Shown here piece by piece: positions 44,374 through 53,092 of a stretch of DNA of 55,028 bases. The stretch is taken from contig CAJXKJ010000017.1 of NCBI GenBank assembly GCA_913055605.1, positions 1 to 55,028 on the forward strand, written 5' to 3'. How positions within the stretch are numbered: position 1 is the stretch's first letter; each line of letters begins with the position of its first letter. The DNA comes from an uncultured Euryhalocaulis sp. (GTDB lineage: Bacteria; Pseudomonadota; Alphaproteobacteria; Caulobacterales; Maricaulaceae). Under the pieces are notes generated by a model. That model did not search any database. It had not been told where the DNA came from and saw nothing but the letters and a program-made list of their open reading frames with translations. The translations under genes were made by a program, and so were the position numbers.

Positions 44374-44997
44374 ATGCGCATAGTCACCGCCCTGCTGGCG
44401 GCCTGCCCCGCGTTTCCGGCCGCGCCCGCCGCTGCGCAGGATGACGCGGCGATCGACGAGGTCCGCGCCGCCTGGGACGCCTGCGTCGAGACCCAGCAGA
44501 TGTTTTTCGATGGCTGGACCGGCTGGCGCCGCCTGCATGACGGCGGCTATGGCGAGTTCTTCGAATTCACCGATGGCGGCTTCGAACAGCCCGCGGTCCT
44601 GAACCGCACCGTCTTCATCGACGGGCTGGTGGAGATCGCGGAGACCTCCTGTTTCCGCGCCGACGGCAGCCTCGCCTTCATCCTGATCGGCATGGCCTCG
44701 CCGAACATGGCCCAGGGCTATGACGCGCCGTCCCTGACGCGCGAGGGGCGGGTTTATGTCGCGCCGGATGGGGCGGTGCTGCGCGTGCTGGACCAGACGA
44801 TGGAGCAGGGGCGGGAGGTGGCGCCCGATCCGGACCGGTACATGCTGGCCCGGCCGTGCCAGCCGGCCGAGCATTATCCGGCGGCGGACGACGTGCGGCG
44901 GCGCATCGATTCGGTTCTGGGCGATCTGATGGGCGATCATCCGGACTACACGCCCGCCGAACTGGACTGGTGCGGGCTCGCCGCCGGGGCGGATTAG
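44374..44997 (+). CDS. Secreted hypothetical protein
   Basis: 207 residues with a signal peptide (MRIVTALLAACPAFPAAPAAAQ) and a mature domain containing three Cys (ACVETQQ, SCFRAD, RPCQPAE) plus a fourth in LDWCGLA, so two periplasmic disulfides are possible. I do not recognise the family. AAGGGA lies 7 nt before the ATG. It stands between the radical SAM gene and the DAACS symporter with no clear operon link. Confidence 0.7.
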   Translation: MRIVTALLAACPAFPAAPAAAQDDAAIDEVRAAWDACVETQQMFFDGWTGWRRLHDGGYGEFFEFTDGGFEQPAVLNRTVFIDGLVEIAETSCFRADGSLAFILIGMASPNMAQGYDAPSLTREGRVYVAPDGAVLRVLDQTMEQGREVAPDPDRYMLARPCQPAEHYPAADDVRRRIDSVLGDLMGDHPDYTPAELDWCGLAAGAD

Positions 44998-45064
44998 GAA
45001 CGCCGCCGCGCGGCGCATAGACTTCGTGCGAGCACGGGGAAAGCGGCGAAAGCGGGGAGCGGGC

Positions 45065-46360
45065 ATGGCGAAGGCAAAGGGCGTTCTGGCGGGCTATTTC
45101 GGCGCGACGCTGTGGAAGCGCGTGCTGGTCGGGCTGGCGCTCGGCGTCGCGCTGGGCCTGATCCTGCGGCTTGCCCTCGGCGCCGACACGGCCACGGCCT
45201 TGACCACGACCTGGTTCCGCCCGTTCGGCGACGCCTTCGTCCAGCTCATTCGCATGCTGGTCGTGCCGCTGGTCTTCACCACGCTGGCCGCCGGCGTGCT
45301 GGCGATGGGGGAGCCGGCCAAGCTCGGCGGCATCGGCCTGCGCGCCATCGGGGCCTATCTGGTCACCACCCTGTTCGCCGTGGTCATCGGCCTGGTCATG
45401 GGCGCGGTCCTGCGGCCGGGCGCGGGCGTCGACTTCACCGGCGTCGCCCCGGCGGCGCTGGCGGGCGAGGCGCCGACGGTGGCCGAGCGCCTGATAGCCA
45501 TCATCCCGGCCAATCCGTTCGCCGCGCTGGCCAGCGGCGACATCCTGGCCGTCATTTTCTTCGCCATCCTGCTCGGCGTCGCCCTGCTGGTGATGCGCCA
45601 GGCCGCCAAACCCGTCGCCGACGTGATCACCGCCGGGGCAGAGGTGATGCTGAAAATCACCCACTGGGTGATGGAGCTCGCGCCCGTCGGCGTCTTCTTC
45701 CTGATGACCTGGCTGGCCGCGACGCAGGGCCTGTCCACCTTCACCTCGCTCGCCCTGCTGGCGGCGTGCGTCTATCTCGGCTGCCTGATCCATATCGGGC
45801 TGGTCTATGGCGGGCTGGTGCGGCTGGTTCTGCGCCTGCCGCTGCGCCAGTTCTTCCGCGGCATGTTCGACGCGCAGGCGGTGGCCTATTCCACCTCGTC
45901 CAGCTCCGCGACCCTGCCGGTCACGATCTCCTGCGCGCGGGACAATCTGGGCGTGCCGAACGCCATCGCCGGCTCCGTCCTGCCGCTGGGCGCGACCATC
46001 AATATGGATGGCACCTCGCTCTATCTGGGGGTGCTGGCCCTGTTCGCGGCACAGGCCTTCGGCCTCGATCTCAGCCTCGCCGACTATGCGCTGGTCGCCA
46101 TGACCGCGACCCTGGCCAGCATCGGCGCGGCCGGCATCCCGTCCGCCTCCCTGTTCCTGCTGGCCACGGTCCTGTCCACGATCGGCGCAACGCCGGAGCA
46201 GACGGCCCTCATGGTCGGCTTCATCCTGCCCTTCGACCGTCCGCTGGACATGATGCGCACGCTCACCAACGTCACCGGCGACGGCGCGGTCTCCGTCGCC
46301 GTCGCCAAATGGGAAGGGGAGCTGGACGAGAAGACCTACCGCCACGACGCGGTGGTGTAG
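45065..46360 (+). CDS. Dicarboxylate/amino acid:cation symporter (DAACS)
   Basis: 431 residues, eight helices and two re-entrant hairpins. The Ser-rich HP1 tip STSSSSATLPVTI, the NMDGTSLY motif of TM7, and GIPSASLFLLATVL of HP2 define the GltP/DctA family, which imports glutamate, aspartate or C4-dicarboxylates with Na+ or H+. The PFDRPLDMMRTLTNVTGD block forms the substrate site; the Arg after PFD/near DMMRT would bind a side-chain carboxylate. ATG 45065 is chosen over an upstream in-frame start at 45026. A terminator follows. Confidence 0.93.
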   Translation: MAKAKGVLAGYFGATLWKRVLVGLALGVALGLILRLALGADTATALTTTWFRPFGDAFVQLIRMLVVPLVFTTLAAGVLAMGEPAKLGGIGLRAIGAYLVTTLFAVVIGLVMGAVLRPGAGVDFTGVAPAALAGEAPTVAERLIAIIPANPFAALASGDILAVIFFAILLGVALLVMRQAAKPVADVITAGAEVMLKITHWVMELAPVGVFFLMTWLAATQGLSTFTSLALLAACVYLGCLIHIGLVYGGLVRLVLRLPLRQFFRGMFDAQAVAYSTSSSSATLPVTISCARDNLGVPNAIAGSVLPLGATINMDGTSLYLGVLALFAAQAFGLDLSLADYALVAMTATLASIGAAGIPSASLFLLATVLSTIGATPEQTALMVGFILPFDRPLDMMRTLTNVTGDGAVSVAVAKWEGELDEKTYRHDAVV

Positions 46361-46423
46361 CCGCCGAGTCGCGAGGGATTACTGCTCGAATTTCCCCGCC
46401 GGGTACCGTGCCGCGGTATTATG

Positions 46424-46466
46424 AAAGCTGGTCTCTTTGCGATTCTCGCGTCGCAGCTTTTTTTTC
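46424..46466 (+). terminator. Terminator after the DAACS symporter
   Basis: AAAGCTG (46424-46430) and CAGCTTT (46454-46460) pair, with an inner GCGA-TTC-TCGC hairpin, followed directly by a run of nine T. It separates the symporter from the low-GC gene beginning at 46500. Confidence 0.6.
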
Positions 46467-46499
46467 TTTGATCATCGAGCGCGCGATGGAGTGAAAGAC

Positions 46500-47588
46500 A
46501 TGGATTTGTCAGAAATTCGGGATTTCTCCCGCCGTGCTGGCTCGGCGGCTGATGCGTTTCGAAGTCTCGACGAGTTCGGAGTTGCCGGACAGCTTCGCCG
46601 CGAAGCCGAACGGCACGCGATGATAGACCCCACCGGCTTGAGGGCCATCGCATTGGGAATGAGCTCTGCGGCGGAAGTGGCGGAGGCGCATTTCCGTGCA
46701 ACCGACCTCGCCTACCATGCGCGCGAAGCGCTGCAGCAGGCTTGGATGACTGATCCGGCCTATCAGGCGCGCAAAGCGCTGGATTGGATGCGAGTGACCG
46801 ATCCTGCCGGCCAGTTAAGAACGACCACTGAAATATTGTTCGCAGCGCAACAGGCGGCGTTTCGATTCCGCGAAATGGGGCCTGACAACGTCATTTCGTC
46901 CATATCGCGTTTTCATACGCTGGATTTGCATGGGTTTGATCATTTGGTCGGCCAGTTGCCGACGATGGATGCCATGGCCCCGGCTGATTTGTTCGGGGCT
47001 ATACGCAGTGTTGTAGATCAACAGCAGGCATTCAGAAGAGCGATCGCCGACATTGGGCCAATCCGTCAGCCGCAGAGTGATCGACTGTTCAATGTCCATG
47101 AGGCCATCGCGGGAAGGCTTGAACTACTCGAAGAAGCCGTTGTGAGACTCGCCGATGAGGCGAGAGAGGCTAGGGCGGGGCAGCAGGAAGCCGACCGCCG
47201 GCAGCGGAAATCGAACTCCTTACAGTTTCACATGACGACGGCCGGGCTGCTCCTAGGGGCCGCATCGCTAATCGTTACAATAGCTCCGCCGAAAGATGAG
47301 CCCGTTGCGGCCCCTCGGAGTCGGATTGAGCCGCAGCTTAACACCCCCGAAATCGACCTGCGTGGGCAGCTTTGGCGCGTAACTAAGACGACATCGGTGA
47401 TGGACAATCCCTCGGGAGCTTTTCTTGGCGTGATCTTTCGGGGGCAGGACGTGACGATTCGTGAAATGAGTGCACCGTGGGCTTGCGTTGCTTGGGTTGA
47501 CTTCCTCAGTGGAAAGGAAAGGACCGGCTGGGTGCAGCGCGCTCACGTTGAGCTGGTCCCGTCCTCCAACATGCCAGAAGCCGACTAG
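46500..47588 (+). CDS. Low-GC repeat/coiled-coil protein with membrane anchor and SH3-like domain
   Basis: 362 residues, no recognised family. Residues ~30-115 carry about four degenerate repeats resembling (M/V)TDPAxQxRxAL: AMIDPTGLRAIALGM, RATDLAYHAREAL, WMTDPAYQARKAL, RVTDPAGQLRTTT. A coiled coil spans ~200-235, one membrane helix ~245-263 (TTAGLLLGAASLIVTIA), then an SH3-like domain ~290-353 (VIFRGQDVTIREMSAPWACV). Topology is probably a large cytoplasmic N-terminal part and an external SH3 domain. Base composition is about 55-57% G+C against ~70% around it. The stop overlaps the opposite stop of the MBL gene (CTAG). Start chosen for GGAG 9 nt upstream. Confidence 0.75.
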   Translation: MDLSEIRDFSRRAGSAADAFRSLDEFGVAGQLRREAERHAMIDPTGLRAIALGMSSAAEVAEAHFRATDLAYHAREALQQAWMTDPAYQARKALDWMRVTDPAGQLRTTTEILFAAQQAAFRFREMGPDNVISSISRFHTLDLHGFDHLVGQLPTMDAMAPADLFGAIRSVVDQQQAFRRAIADIGPIRQPQSDRLFNVHEAIAGRLELLEEAVVRLADEAREARAGQQEADRRQRKSNSLQFHMTTAGLLLGAASLIVTIAPPKDEPVAAPRSRIEPQLNTPEIDLRGQLWRVTKTTSVMDNPSGAFLGVIFRGQDVTIREMSAPWACVAWVDFLSGKERTGWVQRAHVELVPSSNMPEAD

Positions 47589-48487
47589 GCCGCCTTCGCC
47601 GCCTCGTCCGACAGGCGCAGCGGCAGTTTCAGATAGCGCACGCCGTTATCCTCGGCCTCCGCGAAATGCCCGGCGCGGATATTGGTCTGGATCGAGGGCA
47701 GCAGCAGGTGCGGCGCGGCCAGCGTCTTGTCCCGCGCCTCCCGCATCGCCACGAACGCGTCCTCGCTGACGCCGTCATGCACGTGTGTGTTGGCGCGTTT
47801 CTCCTCGCCGACCGTGGTTTCCCACACATACTGGTCCCGGCCTTCCGGCAGATAGTCGTGGCACAGATAGATCCGCGTCTCGTCCGGCCGGCTCAGCAGC
47901 TTGCGGATGGAGCGGTACAGCGTGCGCGCGTCGCCGCCGGGGAAATCCGCCCGCGCGGTGCCGTAATCCGGCGCGAAGATCGTGTCGCCCACGAACGCCG
48001 CCTCGCCGTTCACCAGATAGGTGACGCAGGCCGGCGTATGGCCGGGCGTGTGGATCACCTCCACGTCCAGCGTCCCGATGCGGAAATGCTCGCCGTCGGC
48101 GAACAGATGGTCGAACTCCGCGCCGTCGCCGCTGACCTCCACATTGAAGACGGGCCGGAAAATCGTCTGCACGTCGCGAATATGCTCGCCGATGCCGACC
48201 TTCGCGCCGGTCTGCGCCTTCACATAGGGCGCGGCGGTCAGATGGTCGGCGTGGGCGTGGGTCTCCAGAATCCATTCGATCTCCGCCCCCGCCGCGTGCG
48301 CGGCGTCCAGCACGCGGCGCACCCCGGCGACGTCCGCCTTGCCGGAGGCCGCATCGAAATCCAGCACCGGGTCGATGATCGCCGCGCGCTTCGTCGCGGG
48401 ATCGATCACCAGATAGGTCACCGTGTTCGTGGCGTCGTCGAAGAACGCCTCGATGTCGGGGCGGTGGGTCGAGGCTTTGGCGTTCAT
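47585..48487 (-). CDS. blh: Blh-type metallo-beta-lactamase-fold sulfur dioxygenase
   Basis: 300 residues. The metal motif THAHADHLTAA, the second-shell HTPGHTPACVTYLV, the GDTIF Asp and the late LCHDYLP His are all present. The family contains persulfide dioxygenases (ETHE1-like); Blh is the BigR-controlled member fused or linked to rhodanese in plant-associated bacteria. It should oxidise glutathione persulfide to sulfite. It is divergent from bigR across an AT-rich operator region, and the rhodanese and TauE genes lie in the bigR transcript. Confidence 0.92.
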   Translation of the reverse strand: MNAKASTHRPDIEAFFDDATNTVTYLVIDPATKRAAIIDPVLDFDAASGKADVAGVRRVLDAAHAAGAEIEWILETHAHADHLTAAPYVKAQTGAKVGIGEHIRDVQTIFRPVFNVEVSGDGAEFDHLFADGEHFRIGTLDVEVIHTPGHTPACVTYLVNGEAAFVGDTIFAPDYGTARADFPGGDARTLYRSIRKLLSRPDETRIYLCHDYLPEGRDQYVWETTVGEEKRANTHVHDGVSEDAFVAMREARDKTLAAPHLLLPSIQTNIRAGHFAEAEDNGVRYLKLPLRLSDEAAKAA

Positions 48488-48513
48488 GGCGCGTCCTCCT
48501 TCTGTCTCGTGCT

Positions 48514-48542
48514 TGACAATATATTAGATATTACTAAATTAG
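48514..48542. promoter_or_regulatory. BigR-type operator/promoter
   Basis: TTGACA (48514-48519) followed by an AT-rich stretch, ATATATTAGATATTACTAAATTA, split across the spacer and -10. The arms TTAGATATTACTAA form an imperfect inverted repeat typical of BigR-bound AT-rich boxes. It lies between the divergent blh and bigR starts, so the repressor could control both. Confidence 0.65.
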
Positions 48543-48570
48543 CAAGCGCTGAAATAAGAAGGGGCGCGAC

Positions 48571-48894
48571 ATGACGCAAGCCGCCGCAATACGCAAAGAG
48601 AAGATCCGGGATTTGGCGGCCAACGCCGCCGAGGCCGCGGACATGCTGAAGCTGCTGGCCCATGAGGGCCGGCTACTGATCCTCTGCCACCTGGTCGTGG
48701 AGGGGGAGCTGTCCGTCGGCGTGCTGGCGGAGCGCGTGGGCCTGTCCCAGTCCGCGCTCAGCCAGCATCTGGCGAAGATGTGGGACGCCGGGCTCGTGGT
48801 CCGGCGCCGCGAAAGCCAGACGGTCTTCTACCGCATCGGCGACGCGCGCGTGTCCCGCATCCTGTCGACCCTGAAAGACATCTATTGCCCGTAA
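48571..48894 (+). CDS. bigR: ArsR-family sulfide-responsive repressor BigR
   Basis: 107 residues. The winged helix has LSVGVLAERVGLSQSALSQH as recognition region. Cys39 (LILCHLV) and Cys106 (DIYCP) correspond to the redox pair whose disulfide or tetrasulfide formation releases BigR/SqrR-type repressors from DNA. It heads a transcript with rhodanese, TauE and a small membrane protein. Confidence 0.92.
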   Translation: MTQAAAIRKEKIRDLAANAAEAADMLKLLAHEGRLLILCHLVVEGELSVGVLAERVGLSQSALSQHLAKMWDAGLVVRRRESQTVFYRIGDARVSRILSTLKDIYCP

Positions 48895-48926
48895 TGGCGC
48901 CGCCGGCGGGCGTGAAGGAGACGACC

Positions 48927-49445
48927 ATGCTGAAAACCGTGACCCCGCAGCAGGCTGCGGAGATGATGCGCAACGGCGCGCTGCTGGTGGATGTGCGCGA
49001 GGCGGATGAGCGGGCGCGCGAACGCCCAGCCGGCTCCGGCCACCACCCGCTCAGCCGGATCGGCGGCGCCGGTCCGGCGCGCGGCGCGCAGACGCCGGTG
49101 ATCTTCACCTGCCGCACCGGCAACCGCACGTCCTGCAACGCCGAGGCGCTGGCCGCCGCGGCGGGCGAGGGCGCCTATCTGCTGGACGGCGGGCTTGAGG
49201 CCTGGAAGGCCGCCGGCCTTCCCGTCGAGCAGGACCGCTCCCGGCCCATCGAGATCATCCGCCAAGTGCAGATCTCGGTGGGCGGGCTCGTCCTGGCCGG
49301 CGTCCTGCTGGGCGCCTTCGTCCATCCGGCCTTCTATGCGCTGTCCGGCGCGGTGGGGGCGGGGCTCGCCCTCGCCGGAATCAGCGGCTCCTGCATGATG
49401 GCCTCGCTCCTGTCCCGCGCGCCCTGGAACCGCGTTCCGGCCTGA
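48927..49445 (+). CDS. Rhodanese with DUF2892 membrane domain
   Basis: 172 residues. An N-terminal rhodanese domain has the active-site loop CRTGNRT, and a C-terminal pair of membrane helices (ISVGGLVLAGVLLGAFV..., LAGISGSCMMASLL) matches DUF2892, as in YgaP. It moves sulfane sulfur at the inner membrane face. ATG 48927 with AAGGAG upstream. It lies 32 bp after bigR. Confidence 0.9.
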   Translation: MLKTVTPQQAAEMMRNGALLVDVREADERARERPAGSGHHPLSRIGGAGPARGAQTPVIFTCRTGNRTSCNAEALAAAAGEGAYLLDGGLEAWKAAGLPVEQDRSRPIEIIRQVQISVGGLVLAGVLLGAFVHPAFYALSGAVGAGLALAGISGSCMMASLLSRAPWNRVPA

Positions 49446-49454
49446 GGCGAACCG

Positions 49455-50255
49455 ATGATCCCCGCCGACATCGCCGCGCTCGTTGCGGGCGTCGCGGTCG
49501 GACTGATCCTCGGCCTGATCGGGGGCGGGGGGTCGATCCTGGCCGTTCCGCTTCTGCTCTACGGCGTCGGGGCGCTGTCCCCCTCCCTGGCCGATCCGCA
49601 TATGGCCATCGGCACCGCGGCGGTCGCGGTGGCCGCCACCGCGCTGCTGGGTCTGGCCGGCCACGCGCGGGGCGGCTCGGTGAAATGGCCCTGCGCGCTG
49701 GTCTTCGCCGCATCCGGCGCGGCCGGCGCGGCCGCCGGCTCCACGCTCGGCAAACAGACAGACGGCGACGCCCTGCTGGCCCTGTTCGGCGGGGTGATGA
49801 TCGCCGTGGCTATTCTCACGCTGCGCCGCCGCGCAGGGGGCGACGATCCGGATGTGCATCTGGACGGCGCCAGCGCCCGCCGCCTTCTGCCGCGCCTGGC
49901 CGGCTTCGGCGCGGCGGCCGGGGCGGCCAGCGGGTTTTTCGGCATCGGCGGCGGCTTCCTCGTCGCCCCCGGCCTTGTCGCCGCCACGTCCATGCCGCTG
50001 CTCAGCGCCGTCGGCTCCTCGCTGGTGTCCGTCGCTGCCTTCGGCGCGACCACGGCGGCCAATTACGCGCTGGACGGCTGGGTCGACTGGCGCGCCGCCG
50101 CGCTGTTCACCCTCGGCGGCGCCGCCGGCGGCTTCGCCGGCGCGGCGCTGGCCCGGCGCATCGGCGCCGGTCCGTGGCTGAAGCGGATCTTTTCCGCCAT
50201 TGTCATGGCCGTGGGCGCGTTCGTCTCGATCCGCGCCATCGCCGAAATCCTCTGA
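49455..50255 (+). CDS. TauE/SafE family sulfite/organosulfonate exporter
   Basis: 266 residues, eight membrane helices. LILGLIGGGGSILAVPLLLY and GFFGIGGGFLVAPGLV are the paired Gly-rich motifs of TauE/SafE repeats. In BigR operons it exports sulfite formed by the persulfide dioxygenase. It starts 9 bp after the rhodanese gene. Confidence 0.93.
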   Translation: MIPADIAALVAGVAVGLILGLIGGGGSILAVPLLLYGVGALSPSLADPHMAIGTAAVAVAATALLGLAGHARGGSVKWPCALVFAASGAAGAAAGSTLGKQTDGDALLALFGGVMIAVAILTLRRRAGGDDPDVHLDGASARRLLPRLAGFGAAAGAASGFFGIGGGFLVAPGLVAATSMPLLSAVGSSLVSVAAFGATTAANYALDGWVDWRAAALFTLGGAAGGFAGAALARRIGAGPWLKRIFSAIVMAVGAFVSIRAIAEIL

Positions 50256-50266
50256 CGGAGGGGCCG

Positions 50267-50575
50267 ATGCTCCTGATCCGCCTTGCCTTCCTGCTCGCCG
50301 CTCTGGTCCTGGCCGGGCTGATCGTCTGGGCCATGGGGGCGGGGGACGCCGGCGCGGCCTTCGGCTTCCTGCTCGGCGCGCCTTGGGGGATCGTCACCAG
50401 CGTCGATCTCTATCTCGGTTTCGCCGTCTCGGCCGCCCTGATCCTGCTGCTGGAGCCGCGCTGGTGGAAAATCCCGCTGGTAATCGCCCTCTTTTTCCTG
50501 GGCAATGTGCTCACGGCGCTGTGGCTGGCGGCCCGTCTGCCGGTCATTCTGGACCGGCTGAAACGCCCCGCCTGA
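50267..50575 (+). CDS. Small membrane protein of the BigR operon
   Basis: 102 residues with three hydrophobic segments (~5-25, ~30-60, ~65-90) and no soluble domain. I do not recognise a characterised family. It starts 11 bp after TauE with GGAGG upstream of ATG 50267, so it belongs to the sulfur transcript. Confidence 0.75.
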   Translation: MLLIRLAFLLAALVLAGLIVWAMGAGDAGAAFGFLLGAPWGIVTSVDLYLGFAVSAALILLLEPRWWKIPLVIALFFLGNVLTALWLAARLPVILDRLKRPA

Positions 50576-50679
50576 AACCTGCGCGGGCGTTGACTTGTAA
50601 CGCATCCCGGCCTATGTCCCGCCGCTCTAGCGCGAAGGTGAAGCCTTCGCCTTGACCGGCCCCTGAGGCTGGCGAGGTC

Positions 50680-50709
50680 CCCCGCTCGGCGAGTTTTCGC
50701 TCAGCGGGG
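50680..50709 (+). promoter_or_regulatory. Stable hairpin in the ffh leader
   Basis: CCCCGCT-CG-GCGA-GTTT-TCGC-TC-AGCGGGG forms an 11-bp interrupted stem, 37 bp before ffh. A second hairpin, GCGAAGG-TGAAG-CCTTCGC, lies at about 50633-50651, and TTGACT (near 50595) may be a -35. No SRP RNA is recognisable in this leader. Confidence 0.4.
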
Positions 50710-50746
50710 CGCTACTGCTTTGTGCGAAGCGATTTTGCGGGGCGTG

Positions 50747-52294
50747 ATGTTCGACGCGTTGTCGGAAAAACTTGGCGGGGTCTTCGACTCCCTCACCGGG
50801 CGCGGCGCGCTCAGCGAGGGGGATGTCGACCGCGCTTTGCGCGAAATCCGCATCGCCCTGCTGGAGGCCGACGTCGCGCTGCCCGTCGCGCGCGATTTCG
50901 TCGCCAGCGTCCGCGAGCGCGCGGTGGGCGAGGACGTGCTGCGCAGCGTCACGCCGGGCCAGCAGGTCATCGCCATCGTCCACCACGCTCTGGTGAAGAC
51001 GCTGGGCGGGGACGAGCCGGCGCCGGAGCTGAACCTGCGCGCCGCGCCGCCGGTGGCGGTGATGATGGCGGGCCTTCAGGGCTCCGGTAAGACGACCACC
51101 GCCGCTAAGCTCGCCGTCCGCCTGAAGGCGCGGGACAAGAAAAAGGTCCTGCTGGCCTCGCTCGACACCCGCCGCCCGGCCGCGATGGAGCAGCTGAAAC
51201 AGCTCGCCGCGCAGGCCGACGTCGGCTTCCTGCCGATCGTGGAGGGCCAGAGCGCGACCGACATCGCGCGCCGCGCCCTGAACGCCGCAAAGCTCGGCTC
51301 CTATGACGTCGTGATCCTGGACACCGCCGGGCGCACCACGGTCGACGACGACCTGATGGGCGAGGCGGAGCAGATCGCGAAGATCGCGAACCCCTCCGAA
51401 ACCCTGCTGGTCGCCGACGCCCTGACCGGTCAGGACGCGGTGGAGACCGCCAAGCGCTTCCATGAACGTCTGCCGCTGACCGGCTTGGTCCTGACCCGGA
51501 TCGACGGCGACTCCCGTGGCGGCGCGGCGCTGTCCATGCGCGCCGTCACCGGCCTGCCGATCAAATTCCTGGGCGCCGGCGAAAAGCTGGACGCGCTTCA
51601 GGCCTTCGACGCGGAGCGTCTGGCCGGCCGCATCCTCGGCCAGGGCGACGTGGTGGAGCTGGTGGAAAAGGCCAGCGCCCAGGTCGACCAGGACAAGGCC
51701 GAAAAGCTCGCCCAGAAGATGAAGAAAGGTCAGTTCGACCTTTCGGACCTCTCCGACCAGCTCGCCCAGCTGCAGAACATGGGCGGCCTCGGCGGCGTGA
51801 TGGGCCTCTTGCCCGGCGCACAGAAGGCCAAGGCCCAGATGGCCGCCAGCGGCATGGACGACAGCATCCTGAAGCGCCAGCGCGCCATCATCTCCTCCAT
51901 GACGCCGCAGGAACGGGCCAAGCCCGACATCCTGAAAGCCTCGCGCAAGCGCCGCATCGCCGCCGGCTCCGGCGTCGAGGTGCCGGAGGTGAACAAGCTC
52001 CTGAAAATGCACCGCCAGATGGCCGACGTGATGAAGAAGGCCGGCAAGAAGGGCGGGATGAAAGGCGTGATGAACGCCATGGGGGGAATGGGCGGCGGCA
52101 TGGGCGGTCCGGGCGGCGGCATGCCCCCCGGCATGTCCCGGCAGGCGATGAAACAATTGCAGGGCGCCGCGGCGCGCGGCGGCCTGCCGGGCCTGGGCTC
52201 CGGCTCCGGCCTTTCGGACAAGGACCTGGCAAACCTCGGCGGCCCACTCGGCCCGGACGGCCTGCCCCTCGGCATGCCGAAGGAGAAAAAGTGA
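50747..52294 (+). CDS. ffh: Signal recognition particle protein
   Basis: 515 residues. N and G domains: GLQGSGKTTTAAKLA (G1), DTRRPAAMEQLK (G2-like), DTAGRTTVDDDL (G3), TRIDGDSRGGAALS (G4) and FLGAGEKLDALQAFD (G5). The M domain contains the Met-rich finger loop and the RNA-binding helix motif with SGxxxxVxxVNKLLK (GSGVEVPEVNKLLK). The C terminus is Gly/Met-rich. It targets ribosome-nascent-chain complexes to FtsY. ATG 50747 gives MFDALSEKLGGVFDSLTGRG. Confidence 0.97.
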   Translation: MFDALSEKLGGVFDSLTGRGALSEGDVDRALREIRIALLEADVALPVARDFVASVRERAVGEDVLRSVTPGQQVIAIVHHALVKTLGGDEPAPELNLRAAPPVAVMMAGLQGSGKTTTAAKLAVRLKARDKKKVLLASLDTRRPAAMEQLKQLAAQADVGFLPIVEGQSATDIARRALNAAKLGSYDVVILDTAGRTTVDDDLMGEAEQIAKIANPSETLLVADALTGQDAVETAKRFHERLPLTGLVLTRIDGDSRGGAALSMRAVTGLPIKFLGAGEKLDALQAFDAERLAGRILGQGDVVELVEKASAQVDQDKAEKLAQKMKKGQFDLSDLSDQLAQLQNMGGLGGVMGLLPGAQKAKAQMAASGMDDSILKRQRAIISSMTPQERAKPDILKASRKRRIAAGSGVEVPEVNKLLKMHRQMADVMKKAGKKGGMKGVMNAMGGMGGGMGGPGGGMPPGMSRQAMKQLQGAAARGGLPGLGSGSGLSDKDLANLGGPLGPDGLPLGMPKEKK

Positions 52295-52491
52295 TGCGCG
52301 ACCTTCCCGCCCGCGGGGCGAAATTCATCTGGACGGCCAACGGCCCGGCGATCGTGAAGACGGACGCCCAGGGCGATGTCGTCGACACCTCGATGGCCCT
52401 GATGGGCAAGAAATTTTCGCCGCAGGCCCTGCTGGCCGCGGCGCTCGCCGCTTCGCCCATGCCGGACGCCGGCGCGGGCTCCCTCGACTAG
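52294..52491 (+). CDS. Small hypothetical protein between ffh and rpsP
   Basis: 65 residues starting at ATG 52294, which overlaps the ffh stop (TGATG). [20 protein letters not shown], then an Ala-rich end. No family recognised; soluble. Tight coupling with ffh supports it being real, but it is short and GC-rich so confidence is limited. Confidence 0.5.
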   Translation: MRDLPARGAKFIWTANGPAIVKTDAQGDVVDTSMALMGKKFSPQALLAAALAASPMPDAGAGSLD

Positions 52492-52516
52492 TCTTTACTC
52501 AAAGGAACGTAGAACC

Positions 52517-52948
52517 ATGTCTCTGAAACTTCGTCTCGCCCGTGGCGGCGCCAAGAAGCGCCCCTATTACAAGATCGTCGTCGCCGACTCGCGCAGCCCG
52601 CGCGATGGCCGCTTTATCGAGCAGGTCGGCCACTGGAATCCGCTGCTGCCGAAAGACAGCGAGGACCGCGTGAAGATCGACGGCGAAAAGGCCAAGGCCT
52701 GGCTCGGCAAGGGCGCCCAGCCGACCGACCGCGTCGCCCGCTTCCTGTCGAAGATCGAAGTCGACGGCAAGCCGCTGGTGAGCTGGGAGCATGGCAACAA
52801 CCCGCAAAAGGGTGAGCCGGGCAAGAAAGCCAAGGAACGTGCCGAAGAGAAAGCCCAGAAAGCGGCTGATGCGGCTGAAGCAGCCAAAGCCGCTGAAGAA
52901 GCTCCGGCTGCTGAAGAAGCGCCGGCCGAGGAAGCCGCTTCGGAATAA
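52517..52948 (+). CDS. rpsP: 30S ribosomal protein S16
   Basis: 143 residues. The S16 core [20 protein letters not shown] and [15 protein letters not shown] is complete by residue ~85; a long Lys/Ala/Glu-rich tail follows, commoner in Alphaproteobacteria than elsewhere. AAGGAACG precedes the ATG. Codon choice in the tail shifts to GAA, GCT and AAA, unlike ffh. A terminator follows. Confidence 0.96.
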   Translation: MSLKLRLARGGAKKRPYYKIVVADSRSPRDGRFIEQVGHWNPLLPKDSEDRVKIDGEKAKAWLGKGAQPTDRVARFLSKIEVDGKPLVSWEHGNNPQKGEPGKKAKERAEEKAQKAADAAEAAKAAEEAPAAEEAPAEEAASE

Positions 52949-52973
52949 GACTGGCCTGCCAGTCTCGGGATAT

Positions 52974-53005
52974 GGCCGGTGCCCCTTGCGGGTGCCGGCC
53001 TTTTT
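52974..53005 (+). terminator. Intrinsic terminator after rpsP
   Basis: GGCCGG and CCGGCC (with inner CCC/GGG around TGC...TTG) followed by TTTTT at 53001-53005. It separates rpsP from the downstream genes, unlike the usual rpsP-rimM readthrough. Confidence 0.85.
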
Positions 53006-53092
53006 CGTGAGCGTCAGGCGGGCTGCCTGAATGGCGCGCAACAGGGAACCAGACCGGTGTTCAGGTCGCTTCTCCTAGACAGGAGAGACCAA

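Noticed and set aside
50576-50746. SRP RNA gene upstream of ffh
   Set aside because: The hairpins there lack the GGUCAGGUCCGGAAGGAAGCAG-type tetraloop and internal loop core of SRP RNA.
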